From assembly GCA_032209605.1 (NCBI GenBank), contig JASFXZ010000028.1, positions 1,932,941 through 1,996,940 on the forward strand: DNA of 64,000 bases. The letters run 5' to 3'. This stretch comes from Mactromeris polynyma. Lineage: Eukaryota; Mollusca; Bivalvia; Venerida; Mactridae. Below are positions 1 to 11,600 of the stretch, piece after piece. The position numbers were made by a program, and so were the translations under genes. The notes beneath the pieces were generated by a model. That model was not told where the DNA came from. It worked only from the letters and a program-made list of their open reading frames with translations, and searched no databases. The stretch's first letter is position 1, and every line of letters starts with the position of its first letter.

Positions 1-234
1 TGACTGTGTAAACCGGGCGGGCTGTCAATAAAAAACGTCACTTTTATCATGTTCAAAATATATTGAGTAAACTACTCAACGCAACATCTGGAAAAAATCC
101 AATTGTCCAAATGGTATGCAACTTGCTATCAAAATGTAATTTTACTTTTAGTCTTGAGACAGGTAATTTCTAAGTTCTTCTTAAGACAAAATCTCAAAAC
201 TATAAAGCCATTAAATCAAGTTTGTATGACTTAC

Positions 235-2642
235 TTGGTTGATAAAGTCTATCCACAATCCGAGTAGGACCATTTCCAGCAGCATACACAATATCACAAT
301 AATTATATACTGAAATAAAAACCGTGTATTAAATTAGCCTTATTTCTTGGTTAGAATGGTGTTTTTGGTGTTTACAATCAAGCCTTATTTCACAGGTCAG
401 CTTGTTAGTAACGATAAGACCGTAAACAACACCAAATTTACGATTTACTACAATCGTAGCAACAATCCTTACTTTATGTAAATCACTTGTCAATCATAAA
501 TCATACGTTGCCCTTTGATTCAGTCAATCATAAATTTCACGAAAACATATGTCTCAAAGCATCTATAAAAATCATAAAATTGCGCTAATCTTGAAATATA
601 CTGACTCGTTCGTTGTAAACGAAACGTAATATAGTTATACCACTACGATTATAAATATTATATGCATAGTGTACATAAATCAAAACATCTAAAGAATCAT
701 AAAATTAAGTTGATCGCAATTAAAGGAACATTTTAAATACATTGTAAATCGTTAAATTTACGATATCGTATAACTTACTATAATGAGAAGAACACGCAAG
801 GTGAAGAAAGCTCCACATCCACCAATCAATGAAGTGATGATAGCAAACACACCAATGACGATGATGACAACAATAACTGTAAGAATCAATTCTTTCAATG
901 TGAACGTACCGAAGTCTATTAGATCCAACAGATCCATAATTTCTCCCTCTTTGTTGATTTCTTTGTTCACATACGCCCCGACAACCACAAGTCCAATACC
1001 TAGCAACTAAATGTAAGAGAGAGAATAAGTTGCTACAGGGAACGCAACATACAAAAGACAGTGCCTCCCAACACAGACCTCCGGGAAAACAACAATCAAT
1101 AAAACATAAGGCAATGCACTTAAGGTACATACGTAAGGGAACAGAGGCGCAAGGAATGGTCTGGCAGACCATAAGGAATAACTAGGAGAATCAGAGGACA
1201 AACAGTGGGGAGGGGGGGGGGGGGGGTTAATGGATAGAAAATATCACAGGAAAAGCAAGACAGCTGGTAACAATAAGCCACAACTGGGCAGAAAATAACA
1301 TGAAAACTATATAAAGTGAAATAATTGCTCAGGGGAAAGGGAAATATAACAAACATTTAAAACACAAAAAGAAATAATAACCATACAGCGAATTACAGCC
1401 TTGGAACTGTCAGTAAAAATAAGGGGGTTTAAATCGATGTAACGGCTGGCTAACATCAGAGTGAGTTTGGACAAAAGAATATTTACCCGACTGTTTGTGT
1501 TATATTTGTCTCTCAGTTGAAATAACTAGTGTTAAATTAACTGAGACAGTTATGTAGTCTACATGTGGACCTAAGCGTGAGAGAACAGTTTCAAACGAAC
1601 AACACTTGACATCTAATTGTAAGTAGTAAGGTGTAGCGTATGTTGTATGTGTCATATACCAATGAAAACTCAGTTATAAAGTGACATTCGTCCTATGATA
1701 GTATTTAATTGTAAAAATTATTAATATATCTGCATTTTTGTTATTTAAACTTCTGAAATACTTATTTCAATTTAGTAATGATAAATGTTATAAAACGAGA
1801 CAACTTAACGTATATGCTGTCATTATTTGTTTCTGTCTTTTTAACTATCGATTGAGAACAACGTATGCAGTATGAATGAGCGAGTGAAAATATTTCTTAC
1901 AATGCAAAATATTCACTTCTGATTTCAAAATCCTGCTTCACTTTGAAGATCAGACTAAAGACATATCCTGGAGTAGATTACGATGCAAAGATTTTTTACT
2001 GAACTTTATAGAGTAACTAGACCAATACAAATACTGATATTATCATAAGAAAAACTCTCCGCTAGAAAAAATATAGTAAAATTGTATCGACTTTGCTATA
2101 TACTCATAGGAAATATTCACGTTTAAATCTTCATTATCATAAAATCGAGCAAAGTGACCCGTCATTTTTATTTCATATTTTGGTTAGATACATTATACTG
2201 ATAAAATGTACAAATTTTAAAGGAAATCTCTGCGTTAGAAAAAATGGCTTTATTGTTTGAGCTCGATACGCCTTTGAATATGACAGTTATGTCTGTAGTA
2301 GATATCGTAGTTTATAACTATATAAATAGGACTCACCAATGACACAATGTTTATTATACAAACAATCACAATCCCTAGGTTTCCCAGGAAGGCTAATAAG
2401 GAATTGTCCGGTCCTTTAGGGGATTTACTGGCTTGGACTTCCGGTTTGATTGGTTCTGTCTCGGCTTGAATCGTTGTTACGTCCATATCAGCAGCAGACT
2501 TTCCCTTGATTGGCGGTAAAAGAATTTTCCTCCCAGTGTAAGGGTATAAATCTTGCTCGGGTACTTGTTTACCCGATTCTGCTGCTTCTGAGTGCATTCC
2601 GGTCATCTCCATATTCAGCGCTTCCTGTTGATTCCCATCCAT
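235..2642 (-). CDS. Tetraspanin, 5' part (exons 1-3; 3' end beyond the left edge)
   Basis: Three exons on the minus strand join in phase 0: 2642-2337 (102 codons, donor GTGAGT), 1006-779 (76 codons, acceptor TTACATTTAG, donor GTAAGT) and 309-235 (25 codons, acceptor TTTATTTCAG, donor GTAAGT). The 203 residues seen show tetraspanin order: TM1 at about 82-116, a small extracellular loop, TM2 at about 141-165 ending in a GGCGA motif (the family's GCCGA position), then TM3 at about 172-200. A 75-nt TM3 exon is usual in this family. The large extracellular loop with its CCG motif and TM4 must lie left of base 1. Tetraspanins organise membrane microdomains with integrins and other partners. The N-terminal tail before TM1 is about 80 residues, against roughly 10-20 in most members. 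The start is the first ATG of the open frame. Intron 1 carries a dispersed repeat at 1040-1420. Confidence 0.85.
1040..1420. repeat. Dispersed repeat, copy 1 (pair with 17364-17700)
   Basis: This stretch in tetraspanin intron 1 aligns by eye over more than 300 bases, with small indels, to 17364-17700. Shared landmarks are ACAGACCTCCGGGAAAAC, CATAAGGCA, GATAACTAGGAGAATC (GAATAACTAGGAGAATC in this copy), ATCACAGGA, and CATACAGCGA followed by TTACAGC and TTGGAACTGTCAG. Frames on the minus strand look conserved between copies only because the DNA is conserved. A short possible third fragment lies near 38930-38970. No terminal repeats were seen, so the class is unknown. Confidence 0.75.
1207..1226 (+). 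repeat. Poly-G tract
   Basis: A run GGGGAGGGGGGG continues to about 16 consecutive G after the single A. It lies inside the dispersed repeat in tetraspanin intron 1; the sister copy at 17.5 kb reads ATGGGTGATT here, so the run expanded only in this copy. It is a potential G-quadruplex former. Confidence 0.9.
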
Positions 2643-2775
2643 TGTTAAACTTACTTAACGAAAACAGAATCTTGAAGTTTTCTCAAAGGTCAAGTACCCT
2701 TCTAAAATAAAGATAAACATATTATTTTACTTGTTTTCGTGACGTTTAGGAATGCTTAGGAGCATAAGACCATAT

Positions 2776-2984
2776 AAGCGCTGCAGTGGGATTGCCAACC
2801 TCTTCTGTAAGTGACGTCATTTCAAGAAATTGCAACATGTGATTTCCCATTTTGCAAGCAGGAAACAATATTTACTCAATATGGTCACTTGGTATTCATA
2901 TTGCCTTATTGGGCAAATACTGTCTGTACTCGCTGATGTCACATGTGACGTTTTCTGGAAATGACGTCACTTATAGAAGAGGTT
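2776..2984. mobile_element. Inverted-repeat (MITE-like) element with CRE motifs in its arms
   Basis: The arms 2797-2829 and 2952-2984 are inverted repeats of 33 bases with two mismatches, each containing TGACGTCA, the palindromic CRE consensus. A second, shorter copy lies at 14851-14938; its outer end (TACTGCGGCGCTAA read forwards) matches the reverse complement of the left end here (TAAGCGCTGCAGT), which suggests the element begins near 2776. No coding capacity. It lies about 150 bases upstream of the tetraspanin start codon. Confidence 0.7.
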
Positions 2985-3207
2985 TTTCTATACCATTTCA
3001 ACATTGAGGTGAACTGTTTCAAAGAGATTCAGTGGCGTGATGCTAAAGTGTGCTTCACTGATATACATTTTGTAATAAAAATCCAACAGCACCTTCCCTC
3101 GGTTGAATTTAAATGCGTAATTTGAAGTTAGCCTTCACCACATGTGTAATTGTACAAAGCCAACCTTCATAATAGTCTTTGTACCGTAATGGTTGTTGTA
3201 TGTAAGT

Positions 3208-3388
3208 ATAATAAAACCTCACTTAACGACCACCTCAATAATAAGACCAGCTCACAATCAAGAACACGATTTTCAAGTCCATTTTCAGTTTTGCTCTTTT
3301 AATTCAATCTCAATACTAAAACCGCCTCAATATTACGACCAGTTTTTCAGGGTCCCAATGGTGATCGTATTATTGAGGTTTTACTGTA
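3208..3388 (-). mobile_element. Short pogo/Tigger-like MITE, copy 1
   Basis: About 180 bases bounded by AATAAAACCTCA on the left and GAGGTTTTACTGTA on the right, in the opposite orientation to the copies at 5279, 29153 and 30141. Internal landmarks such as AATAATAAGACCA and TTTTGCTCTTT recur in the other copies as reverse complements. CAGT-starting ends next to TA resemble pogo/Tigger termini (inference). No coding capacity. Confidence 0.65.
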
Positions 3389-5278
3389 GGTCCTTCTTCA
3401 TTTTCATCGCTTTCTTTTATTTTAGATACGAAATCAATCGTGCATGGAAAAGTAAAAATTGAGTTATGTAGGACGGGGTATCGCATACAAACAATTGTTC
3501 GGGTGGCTTACAGAATGGGTATTATCTACTTATGTAGTATAACAACTAGCGTGCATCACTAAATGTATCACCAAAAGCCATTCTCATCCTATAGAAATAT
3601 GACACAGTTCTAAGATGACACATATTAAATCTCTTACGGGCCAGGATGCCTCGCAATCTTAATATAATTAGGCAAAACACATTTCTTTACAAATAGATGT
3701 TAATCGAACCTGTTTTTTAATTTTCCCCAACAATGTTTCTAGAACCGGTTTTCAATATATCTGCTTCACAAAAGACGGTTTCAAGCGGGGGGAGGGGTGG
3801 TCGATGCGCCCTCAGGCTGCCCCTTCACCCGCAAAATCTATGGCATTACTAACGTGTACAACCATTTTGCTTTTCCGATAAGCGCGAAAGCGCTCATAAT
3901 GGCTTCTGTCGACACTGTAGCATAAATTATAGGAGTAGTTGACACTTTAGGCTGATTTTTTTTTATTATTCAAATGATTAAAATGTCATGCGTTACCTTT
4001 CGAATTATTAAAACTTTTTGGAATTATTTTAATGTTTTGACGGGGGAATTTTCATTTATATTTAACCACGAACATTTACATTAAATATAGAGTTATATGA
4101 GCTAATCGCAAACAAGATTTCTACCTGATGCGGTCACAACAATTAATTCATTATCAAATTGATACCAGACCGGACGACCGCCGGCTAATATGTCATAGTA
4201 ATAGAGTACCAAACTTTACGCCCCCAAACCAAAATCCCGGACCCACGCCTGCTCACTTCTATTTTCTCCTATCAGCATATTCTAACTGACAATATATTTA
4301 AAAGCATGTGATATGGTTGACTACACACCAGTTATATATTATCTACATGTACCTTATACTGTGCTCGGCAAACATTTTACGTACAATTTACCTGCGCTTT
4401 AAGCAGACATTTCCTGTGATAAAATCATCCATTAACCAATTGACTTTCAGACAAACGCATTGCATCGCAATAAATTTCAACTCGCGGGAATAAATAGCAT
4501 AGCGGATCAATCATGATAGATAATTTGCAAAAAGATCCCGGTCCCGTACGTTGGTTGGTTTTGAGGTGCAAGCCCGGCATCTATACCCTTCTATGCCTCG
4601 TCTTTCTTCTGTGCCAAGTTGTATCAACATGTTTACAGTGATAGTTAACACTGTTTAAACTCAAACAATACATACTCCGTTGCCGTCTACAAAAAAATAC
4701 GACTGAATGTTTGTTTACATGTTGCTAAAAATAGAAACACCATATACATATACATTTAATTGTGAGAGCGGTACTGTATGACTATTGTACATTCTAACTA
4801 AAGCGGTAGAACTGTAAGTAATACCACTTGATATCTCAGTGGAGATTGATAAAGCACATAAAGAGTTTACTACAATAAATATTGGTTATTCCGATTATGT
4901 TACCCCGTAATCGAATTCTATTGATAACAAATCCACATTGAATTAAAGTGACAACTTACTCTCAGTTAACAGTGGCTTACCTTTACATCATGTTAATAGT
5001 CGTTAAAAGGTGAAATTCCCATATTTTTCACATTTATATCCCCACTTTGTTGTTTGTATCCAAGTATAATGAGAAATGTATTCATGCAGATAAATATATT
5101 CTGCTGTACGCTGTTATGGTGGCGGCATGTCATGCGAGAAATATTAGTTGTACGTAGGGAATATTTCGCTGTGTACGTGAAAATATGGAAAGCCGTAAGT
5201 GAATTAGGTCATCCTTTTTTGCACACCGATCGATTTACCGATATTTGCCTCGATTTTACTCTTCCGTGTAGTATATCT

Positions 5279-5457
5279 ACAGCAAAACCTCGATAATAAG
5301 ACCACCCTTGGGAGCTTTGAAAACAGGTCTTCTTATTGAGGTGGTATTAATAATGAGGTTAAATAAAGAGCAGTTAAACAGTTAATTAGACTTAAAATTG
5401 TGTTCTTAATTTTTAGATGGTCTCAATTTGAGGTGGTCTTTAAGTGAGAGTTTTGTA
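5279..5457 (+). mobile_element. Short pogo/Tigger-like MITE, copy 2
   Basis: Starts ACAGCAAAACCTCGATAATA and ends AGTGAGAGTTTTGT. Body motifs shared with the other copies are CACCCTTGGGA, GAAAACAGGTCTT and AATAAAGAGCA. The ends are imperfect inverted repeats of each other. Non-coding. Confidence 0.7.
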
Positions 5458-6215
5458 AAGACAATACCAAACACGAACTGAAATTTAGATCACTGACTTT
5501 AATAGAGAGATTTCAAAATAAGAGAATCAAAGAAAGCAAATAAATGGTAAAACATATTGCACATTTCATGCATCAGAAATACCTTATTTGGCCATTCGTC
5601 CGGATCATAAATGGTATCTAGGATCTGTTAACATACATTTACTACAAACTCCATCACAAGTTGAGTGAAATTATTCCCAATACACAGTTACTATTAGTCT
5701 CTAGGAGATCTAAAATGTTAATGACATGGCCAATTCACGCAATCGTTAAACCCAAATAAATATTCTGCTATATGTGACCTATAAGTGAACGTGTAGTAAG
5801 CGGGGTAACTAATAATGGGTAAACAAGTAGGCTAGATAAGTTTATAGTTCGCGGGTGACTTGTTATTTAACGTAATATTTCTATTGTTGTTGAGTCGGAT
5901 CGATAGAGCTATAGGCGAGCAGAGTCGGTTTCTATGTTTCTCTATATTGAATTCACAACCGAGTTTAAAATGGTAACTTAATTTAATCTAGGCCGTACCA
6001 AAATGGATGTATCAACACCTACCCACAAAACAGGAAAAACATTAATATAGAAACATTCTCTAATTGGTGTGAGGCTGGCAGTACTAGCAGTAATAACATC
6101 AGTTTTATATTTATATTTTCTGTCAGAGGAAGAAACACGCAAATCAGTATTTACAGATTTGTTAAATACTGAGCAATCCATGCCTTTATAGAAAATAATA
6201 ATTTAGTCACCCACT

Positions 6216-6291
6216 ATGTTTAGCCAGCATGTTGAAATTGCCCTGGGCTGTACTGATTGATCAGTGTATTTTATACATTCATAGTACTTAT
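6216..6291 (+). repeat. Dispersed duplicate segment A
   Basis: A segment starting TTTAGCCAGCAT and ending near CATAGTACTTATTGTA matches 7527-7610 at most positions. The two copies are 1.3 kb apart in direct orientation. No termini or coding signal are seen. Confidence 0.6.
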
Positions 6292-7526
6292 TGTAACCTT
6301 TTGAACTGTCGTCCAGTATATGCAGTCCTTGAGCCTAATTTCACGGACGCAAGCTAATGCAATTAATTGCCAAAAAATCGCTAACCATTTGTTCAAGTCC
6401 AAAATCAGCCTTCAGCAGCAATCACTGGTCGTGCCATACAGACGCTTCAGTGGTGATGGAGTTGTTTCCCTTACCATTTTACTCATTCAAATTCAGTATG
6501 CCTCATTAATACTTCATATTTTGGGTTGTTTCATTTCATTCTAAACTGAACTTTGAATTGTGGAGGCGTGCCTCGTATGCGCGTGAGCGTGTTTTGGGCG
6601 TGACAGAGAAATATGGGCGTGCATTTAGGGAAGCGGAATAGGAGGTACTAACTTGACTATAGTCAGATAATGTGACTAAATGACCTTGACATTATGTGGG
6701 TAACCAATCATGGTCTAATTCGCAAAGCAACAACAATTAACAAGGTAAATTAGTAGATCAATAAACTTGTTGAGGTTTTTCGCATGAATTGCTACGACAT
6801 TTTCTGACTGATAACTGTACTTAAGTTTGGCCATAATCTTTATCAAAAGCTAATGTCGTATTTATCAATTGGAAATTCCTTAAAACAGACCTTTCATTGA
6901 TCATTGAAAGAATGGACTATTTATGTTCGAGTGCTCGTTCACGTACTTTAGAGCTTCTAAAAAGAATAAAGGACCTTAATTATCGCAAGCAGGGTATGAA
7001 TGGCCAATGTGTAGAGTATGGTTTAACGTGATAGCCACATAATTTTCTCGTTAGTCATGTAGTTAACTAGTGGCAGAAGTATGCCACCTTGTAGAACAGA
7101 TGATTCCCGTTCCGGATGTAGTGTTTTTAAAGATGTATCTGGCTCATCTGGACATAAAATGTTTGAATCGGCTTCATCCAGTATTGTTGTTACATTGGCT
7201 AAAACATCTCTTATAAGAACCATTGCAATGTATTGAAAATATCTTTTTTACCATACTACTAACAGACAAAATTTGTAAAATAGCCTGATTGTTAAAAAAA
7301 CTGAAAGTTATTTTTAAATTTTACGAATTACAAACACCTTTCTTCAACAAATACGGATCAATACATTATGAGTTCATTCTTTGTTAATGCATGGATATTG
7401 GTGTTTTTACTATATAAAATATAATTTCCATATTCGTTTAGCTAAACAAATGAACAAATATTGAGCAAACTATTATTATTTAGCCAGTATGTTCATTATC
7501 GTTCGCGCCTTAATTAGCCATCCCGC

Positions 7527-7610
7527 TGTGTTTAGCCAGCATAATGAAATTGCCCCAGGCAGTACTAATTTATCAGAATGTATTAGAGCTATACATTCAC
7601 GATACTTATT
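7527..7610 (+). repeat. Dispersed duplicate segment B
   Basis: Direct-orientation partner of 6216-6291, starting TTTAGCCAGCATAATGAAAT and ending CACGATACTTATTGTA. It directly precedes the LINE fragment at 7735, so it may be part of the same insertion. Confidence 0.55.
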
Positions 7611-7734
7611 GTATATATATTGAATTATGCACCATGAAGTTTTGCCTTGTATTTCGTTTCGGCAAGTTAGGCTGTATAATGGTAGCTACTAAGCTTTCTA
7701 GCATCGCAAATGTTACATACATGTGTCTCTTTTA

Positions 7735-8098
7735 AACAGAACTTATAATGACACTTATTTTGTGATAGATCATCTTGGTTTAAATTTTCTTAGAAATAAT
7801 GTTGATACAAATATTAACTACTTTCCTCTCCTAAAGAGTAGGATTAGAGACCAGTTTATACAAGAATGGCATGTTAAGATCAATTCAATGCCAAAACTTT
7901 CAACAAATGCTACATATGTATTGTGCTCATTTATATTCATGTTACGCTATGTGAATCTCATATTCATTTTGTTTACTTTCTTTCATTTGTTTGTGTTTTC
8001 TTACCGTTTCATAACTGTCTTTGCCATAAAGTTTGTAAATGGCCAAAGGCAATTATCTTTGCCGTTATGCCAATAAACTTTGAAACAAAAACATGATC
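7735..8098 (+). mobile_element. LINE-type retrotransposon fragment, 3' end
   Basis: The plus-strand frame from about 7735 to 7915 encodes a stretch containing SRIRDQFIQEWH and a following PKLST. This resembles the C-terminal tail of reverse transcriptases of mollusc jockey/RTE-like LINEs (an R.QF.QEWH...S.KLSTY pattern). It is followed by AT-rich 3' sequence ending GCCAATAAACTTTGAAAC. The catalytic region is absent, so this is a 5'-truncated dead copy. The assignment rests on remembered family patterns. Confidence 0.5.
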
Positions 8099-8685
8099 TT
8101 GTATTGTTGATGATGGAGTGCAATTATTTATAATATCATCATAGGTGCATTGGTGATTATATCTAATTGATAGGAAATATATTTTCTGTGATATATTATG
8201 TACAATTGTGTACGCCGGACAATAAGTTTAGCACTTATATTACGCCTGTAGTTCTGTTCTGTTCTATTATGCTCTCCTTTGCTCTGCTCAGCATTGTTTA
8301 TTTTCGGGTATTGGCATAATGTATTTACAAACAAACAAGTATCTGCCTTCGTCAATATACGTGAATGCATTTTAATTTATTCAAATTATACATAAAATCG
8401 GCTTATCTGCAAATAGGGTTTGTGATTTCCGTGGGGGCATTGTCTTATTATGTGACCTTCCCTGTAACAACTTAACCTCTCTTGTATCCATCTATCTAAA
8501 CATCGAGAGTAATTTGACTCTTACTATGAGGCACGTGTTCCATAAATGTGTGATGACAGTGAGATATAAGAAATGTAATGTTAAATGTGTAGATATATTT
8601 CCAAATATGAACATAGATATAAAATAACGCTATCTGAATATTATACATTGTATCTAAATGCCTTTTAAATCAATTTCCGACACTG

Positions 8686-11600
8686 TTATGAATATCTGTA
8701 TGTAAATGAGCTGTTTTTCATTCTTTCAGCAAACACGGCATCAAAACGTTCACTTTGGGCAACAGTAAACCAATTCTTCCAGTCACCAATTTGCCCTGAA
8801 ATAATACGAAGAAAAGTAAATTTGAATTTCACACAAAACATACTCCAAGATATAACTGTTTCATCGATCTTATACCAATCAAATGCCGATCAAGGTGATC
8901 CAATCGCGTCTACCTGGGTTTAAATGTATTATTGGTCCAAGTGTTTACATTACATATCGTTCGATCCGTATCATATATGTATTCAAACTTACCTTTTCGG
9001 TACATTCCTGGCTGTCCATCTTTCCATCCGGAAGCGTCTTCCAAAGGATCCTTTTCTTTCTTCATGTTACTGAATTCACACTTTTCCGCAATTTCTTCGA
9101 TTAACTTCCTGTCTGATTTAAGTCCCAAAAACTCGCTAATCTTGGCAATTTCTTTTACACTATCCTATAACACATAAATGTTAAATGTAAACGGTACTGA
9201 AACATTCCTGCAATATGGCTCACAACTTGGCTCTGGTTTGACAGCTGATCCCAACTGTGTTAAATATCAATGGGACCTATACATGTACTTGCTTTGAAAC
9301 TGTGCTTAATGCAAAAAATAGCAAACAAGTTGGCATGATGGCCCTATCAAACCTTTAAATCAAATTATGATAAACAAACATTCTTGTATATGCTCGTGAG
9401 GTATGGAACTCTATTCCTGTAAATATACGATGTCTATCTAATACAGAAACTCTTTTTTTAAATAAGAACTATTTAGTGCTTAATCAATAGTATTCCATTC
9501 TTGTATGTATGTGTCTTATGTGAGGTGTCTGTTGTTGTTTTATTTTATTTTATTTTCAGATCATCTTAACTTTTGTAGCTTTTGATAATCTCATTTACAT
9601 CCTGATGTTAATACATGATGTACTTTATTTATTGTTTGTGCGTGTGTGAATTCTTATGTGTTTGTGCGTGTTTATCGTGTTTATGGAAGGCCATATTGAA
9701 AATAAGATGTACACTTTATTGTAAACCTTTTAATGTTACCTTCTGAAAATAAAGAATTAAAAAAAAATATTCATTATTTTTATATCGCTCACTGAAGTAC
9801 ACTGTCATTCTAGTTGAATTGGGCTAATGTGTCAATAAACTAATCTAGGTTCAGTCAAACTCCACTGAGCAGTTTATGAAGAGACGTTAAAATTGTTTAT
9901 ATTAACTGCTATATGTATACAAGGAACAAAAAACCCACCCCATGGCTGCCATGGTTTTTGACGGAACGTATTAATTTATACAATATTGTAAAAAGACAAC
10001 TCAACTAGACAATGCTACACATCACATATCAAAGTTCTTGGTGAAATAGTTCTGGACAAGAAGATTTTCAAAGTTTACACTTTTAAAATCTATTTTAGCC
10101 CTACTTATGCAGCAGACCGGAATCAAAATTTTAAAAAACGCAAAAGACACGAGCTGCACAGATTTTCGCAATTCTTTAAAATATTGAAAGAGCATTTACG
10201 TGACTGGTAAGCCGGCATAGTAACAACGTGTAATTTAAACTTCAAGCTTCGTCTCCGTTATTTGTTTCCATAGAGAAATCATTGTGCGATAATACGGCAT
10301 AATGAAAGCCTTTTTGTTATTTCCTGATCTGACATGCAAGCTTTCCTGCAGCCGGGATTTTCAATTATAGCCGAGAAGAAGTTAATTAAGAGATAACAAT
10401 ACACGATGTATCGTTCTCAATAGAGACAATGTGACTCGCCCCTTACAGAAAATGCGGATTATTAGCAAGACAGACTGTTTCCTTGCATAGCTGAAGTATG
10501 ATGCAGTAGAGACGACACGTAAACATTGCAATCTCAATACAAAACGTCAACTTAAGCATGGTACACATGTATATAAATTCCTCTTTTAACATGCACTGTA
10601 AAGTGGCTGCAATGTCCAAGATTCCTTATTTTGCACCGCAATGTTGTGTCAATGGGACGTATATATACTTTCCATGAAACTAAACTAAAAGCAAAATTTA
10701 ACCCAAATATGGATGCAGACGATGACGATGGCCAAGCGACGATAATAGCTCTGCATTTGTTTTCAACAATAATGTCGTGGCCATGACATTATATTTCCTC
10801 CACATGTCATCTCTTTTCTATCGTAGTTTGATCAAGTTAAAATGTGCGGGAGATCACTCCGGAGATTCCTCCATGGCATATACACTCACACAAAGTTCTA
10901 ACGCAACACTTTGGGTTTACTTGATTTCGTTAAGACGAACGAGAGGTTGGATTTATGGTCATTGTAGTGAAAAACCACACAATGAAATCACAGTGAAAAC
11001 AATTAAAGAAGTGCTTGAATAAGGTTCAGCAAATAAATGTGTTTAACATTTTACAGAAAAAATAACTAATAGTTTTAATAAAAGTTCAATTTCCTATGCT
11101 AAAAAACAATAAAATGTCCTCTATGTATTTAATTACTGAGCGTGTGCAAGGCATCTATGGTTTATGATTGTCTGCCTATTTGCAGCATTTCACGAGTCCC
11201 CATAACTGGTTTCGAGACGAAGGGTGTGGACACTTCCGGTTCCACTTCCGGTCTTTAACAATTTACAATTTTTACTTGGATTTACGTAGAAATCTTGCGT
11301 AACAAGCTCACATAAATAACGCCGTTGTTAGATTCAATTAATTAGCTTGAGGTGTACAAAATATTTTATTTCTAGTCCTACGGGAAATGCAATTGTAGCC
11401 ACATTTAGGAACGGGCGTACTATTTTTCATCATTTTTGTGGACAAATAGCCCTCCCATATTACTTTTGGACCATTTTATACTCAAAACATAATGTTTTTA
11501 ACGACTGTATTACAAAACAACACAATTAGAAAAAACAATTAATGTGAAAGACAGCCAAGTAAAAGCAGCAAGTCAAAAATACCGGAAATCGATCATTCGT

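Larger units (their letters stand above)
2985..8685. other. Intergenic stretch between the tetraspanin and sulfotransferase genes
   Basis: No gene was recognised in 5.7 kb. It holds two pogo-like short elements (3208-3388, 5279-5457), a duplicated segment (6216-6291 and 7527-7610), and a LINE scrap (7735-8098). The small open frames are short, lack splice or family support and are regarded as chance. The 3' UTR of the sulfotransferase gene must lie in 8685 downwards; an AATAAA on the minus strand at 8378-8373 is one possible polyadenylation signal. Confidence 0.6.

Noticed and set aside
7023..7223. 66-codon minus-strand frame (MVLIRDVLANVTT...)
   Set aside because: Reads protein-like, but part of the DNA resembles 21604-21645 (TAGTTAACT, TATGCCACC), so it is probably repeat-derived; no gene structure.
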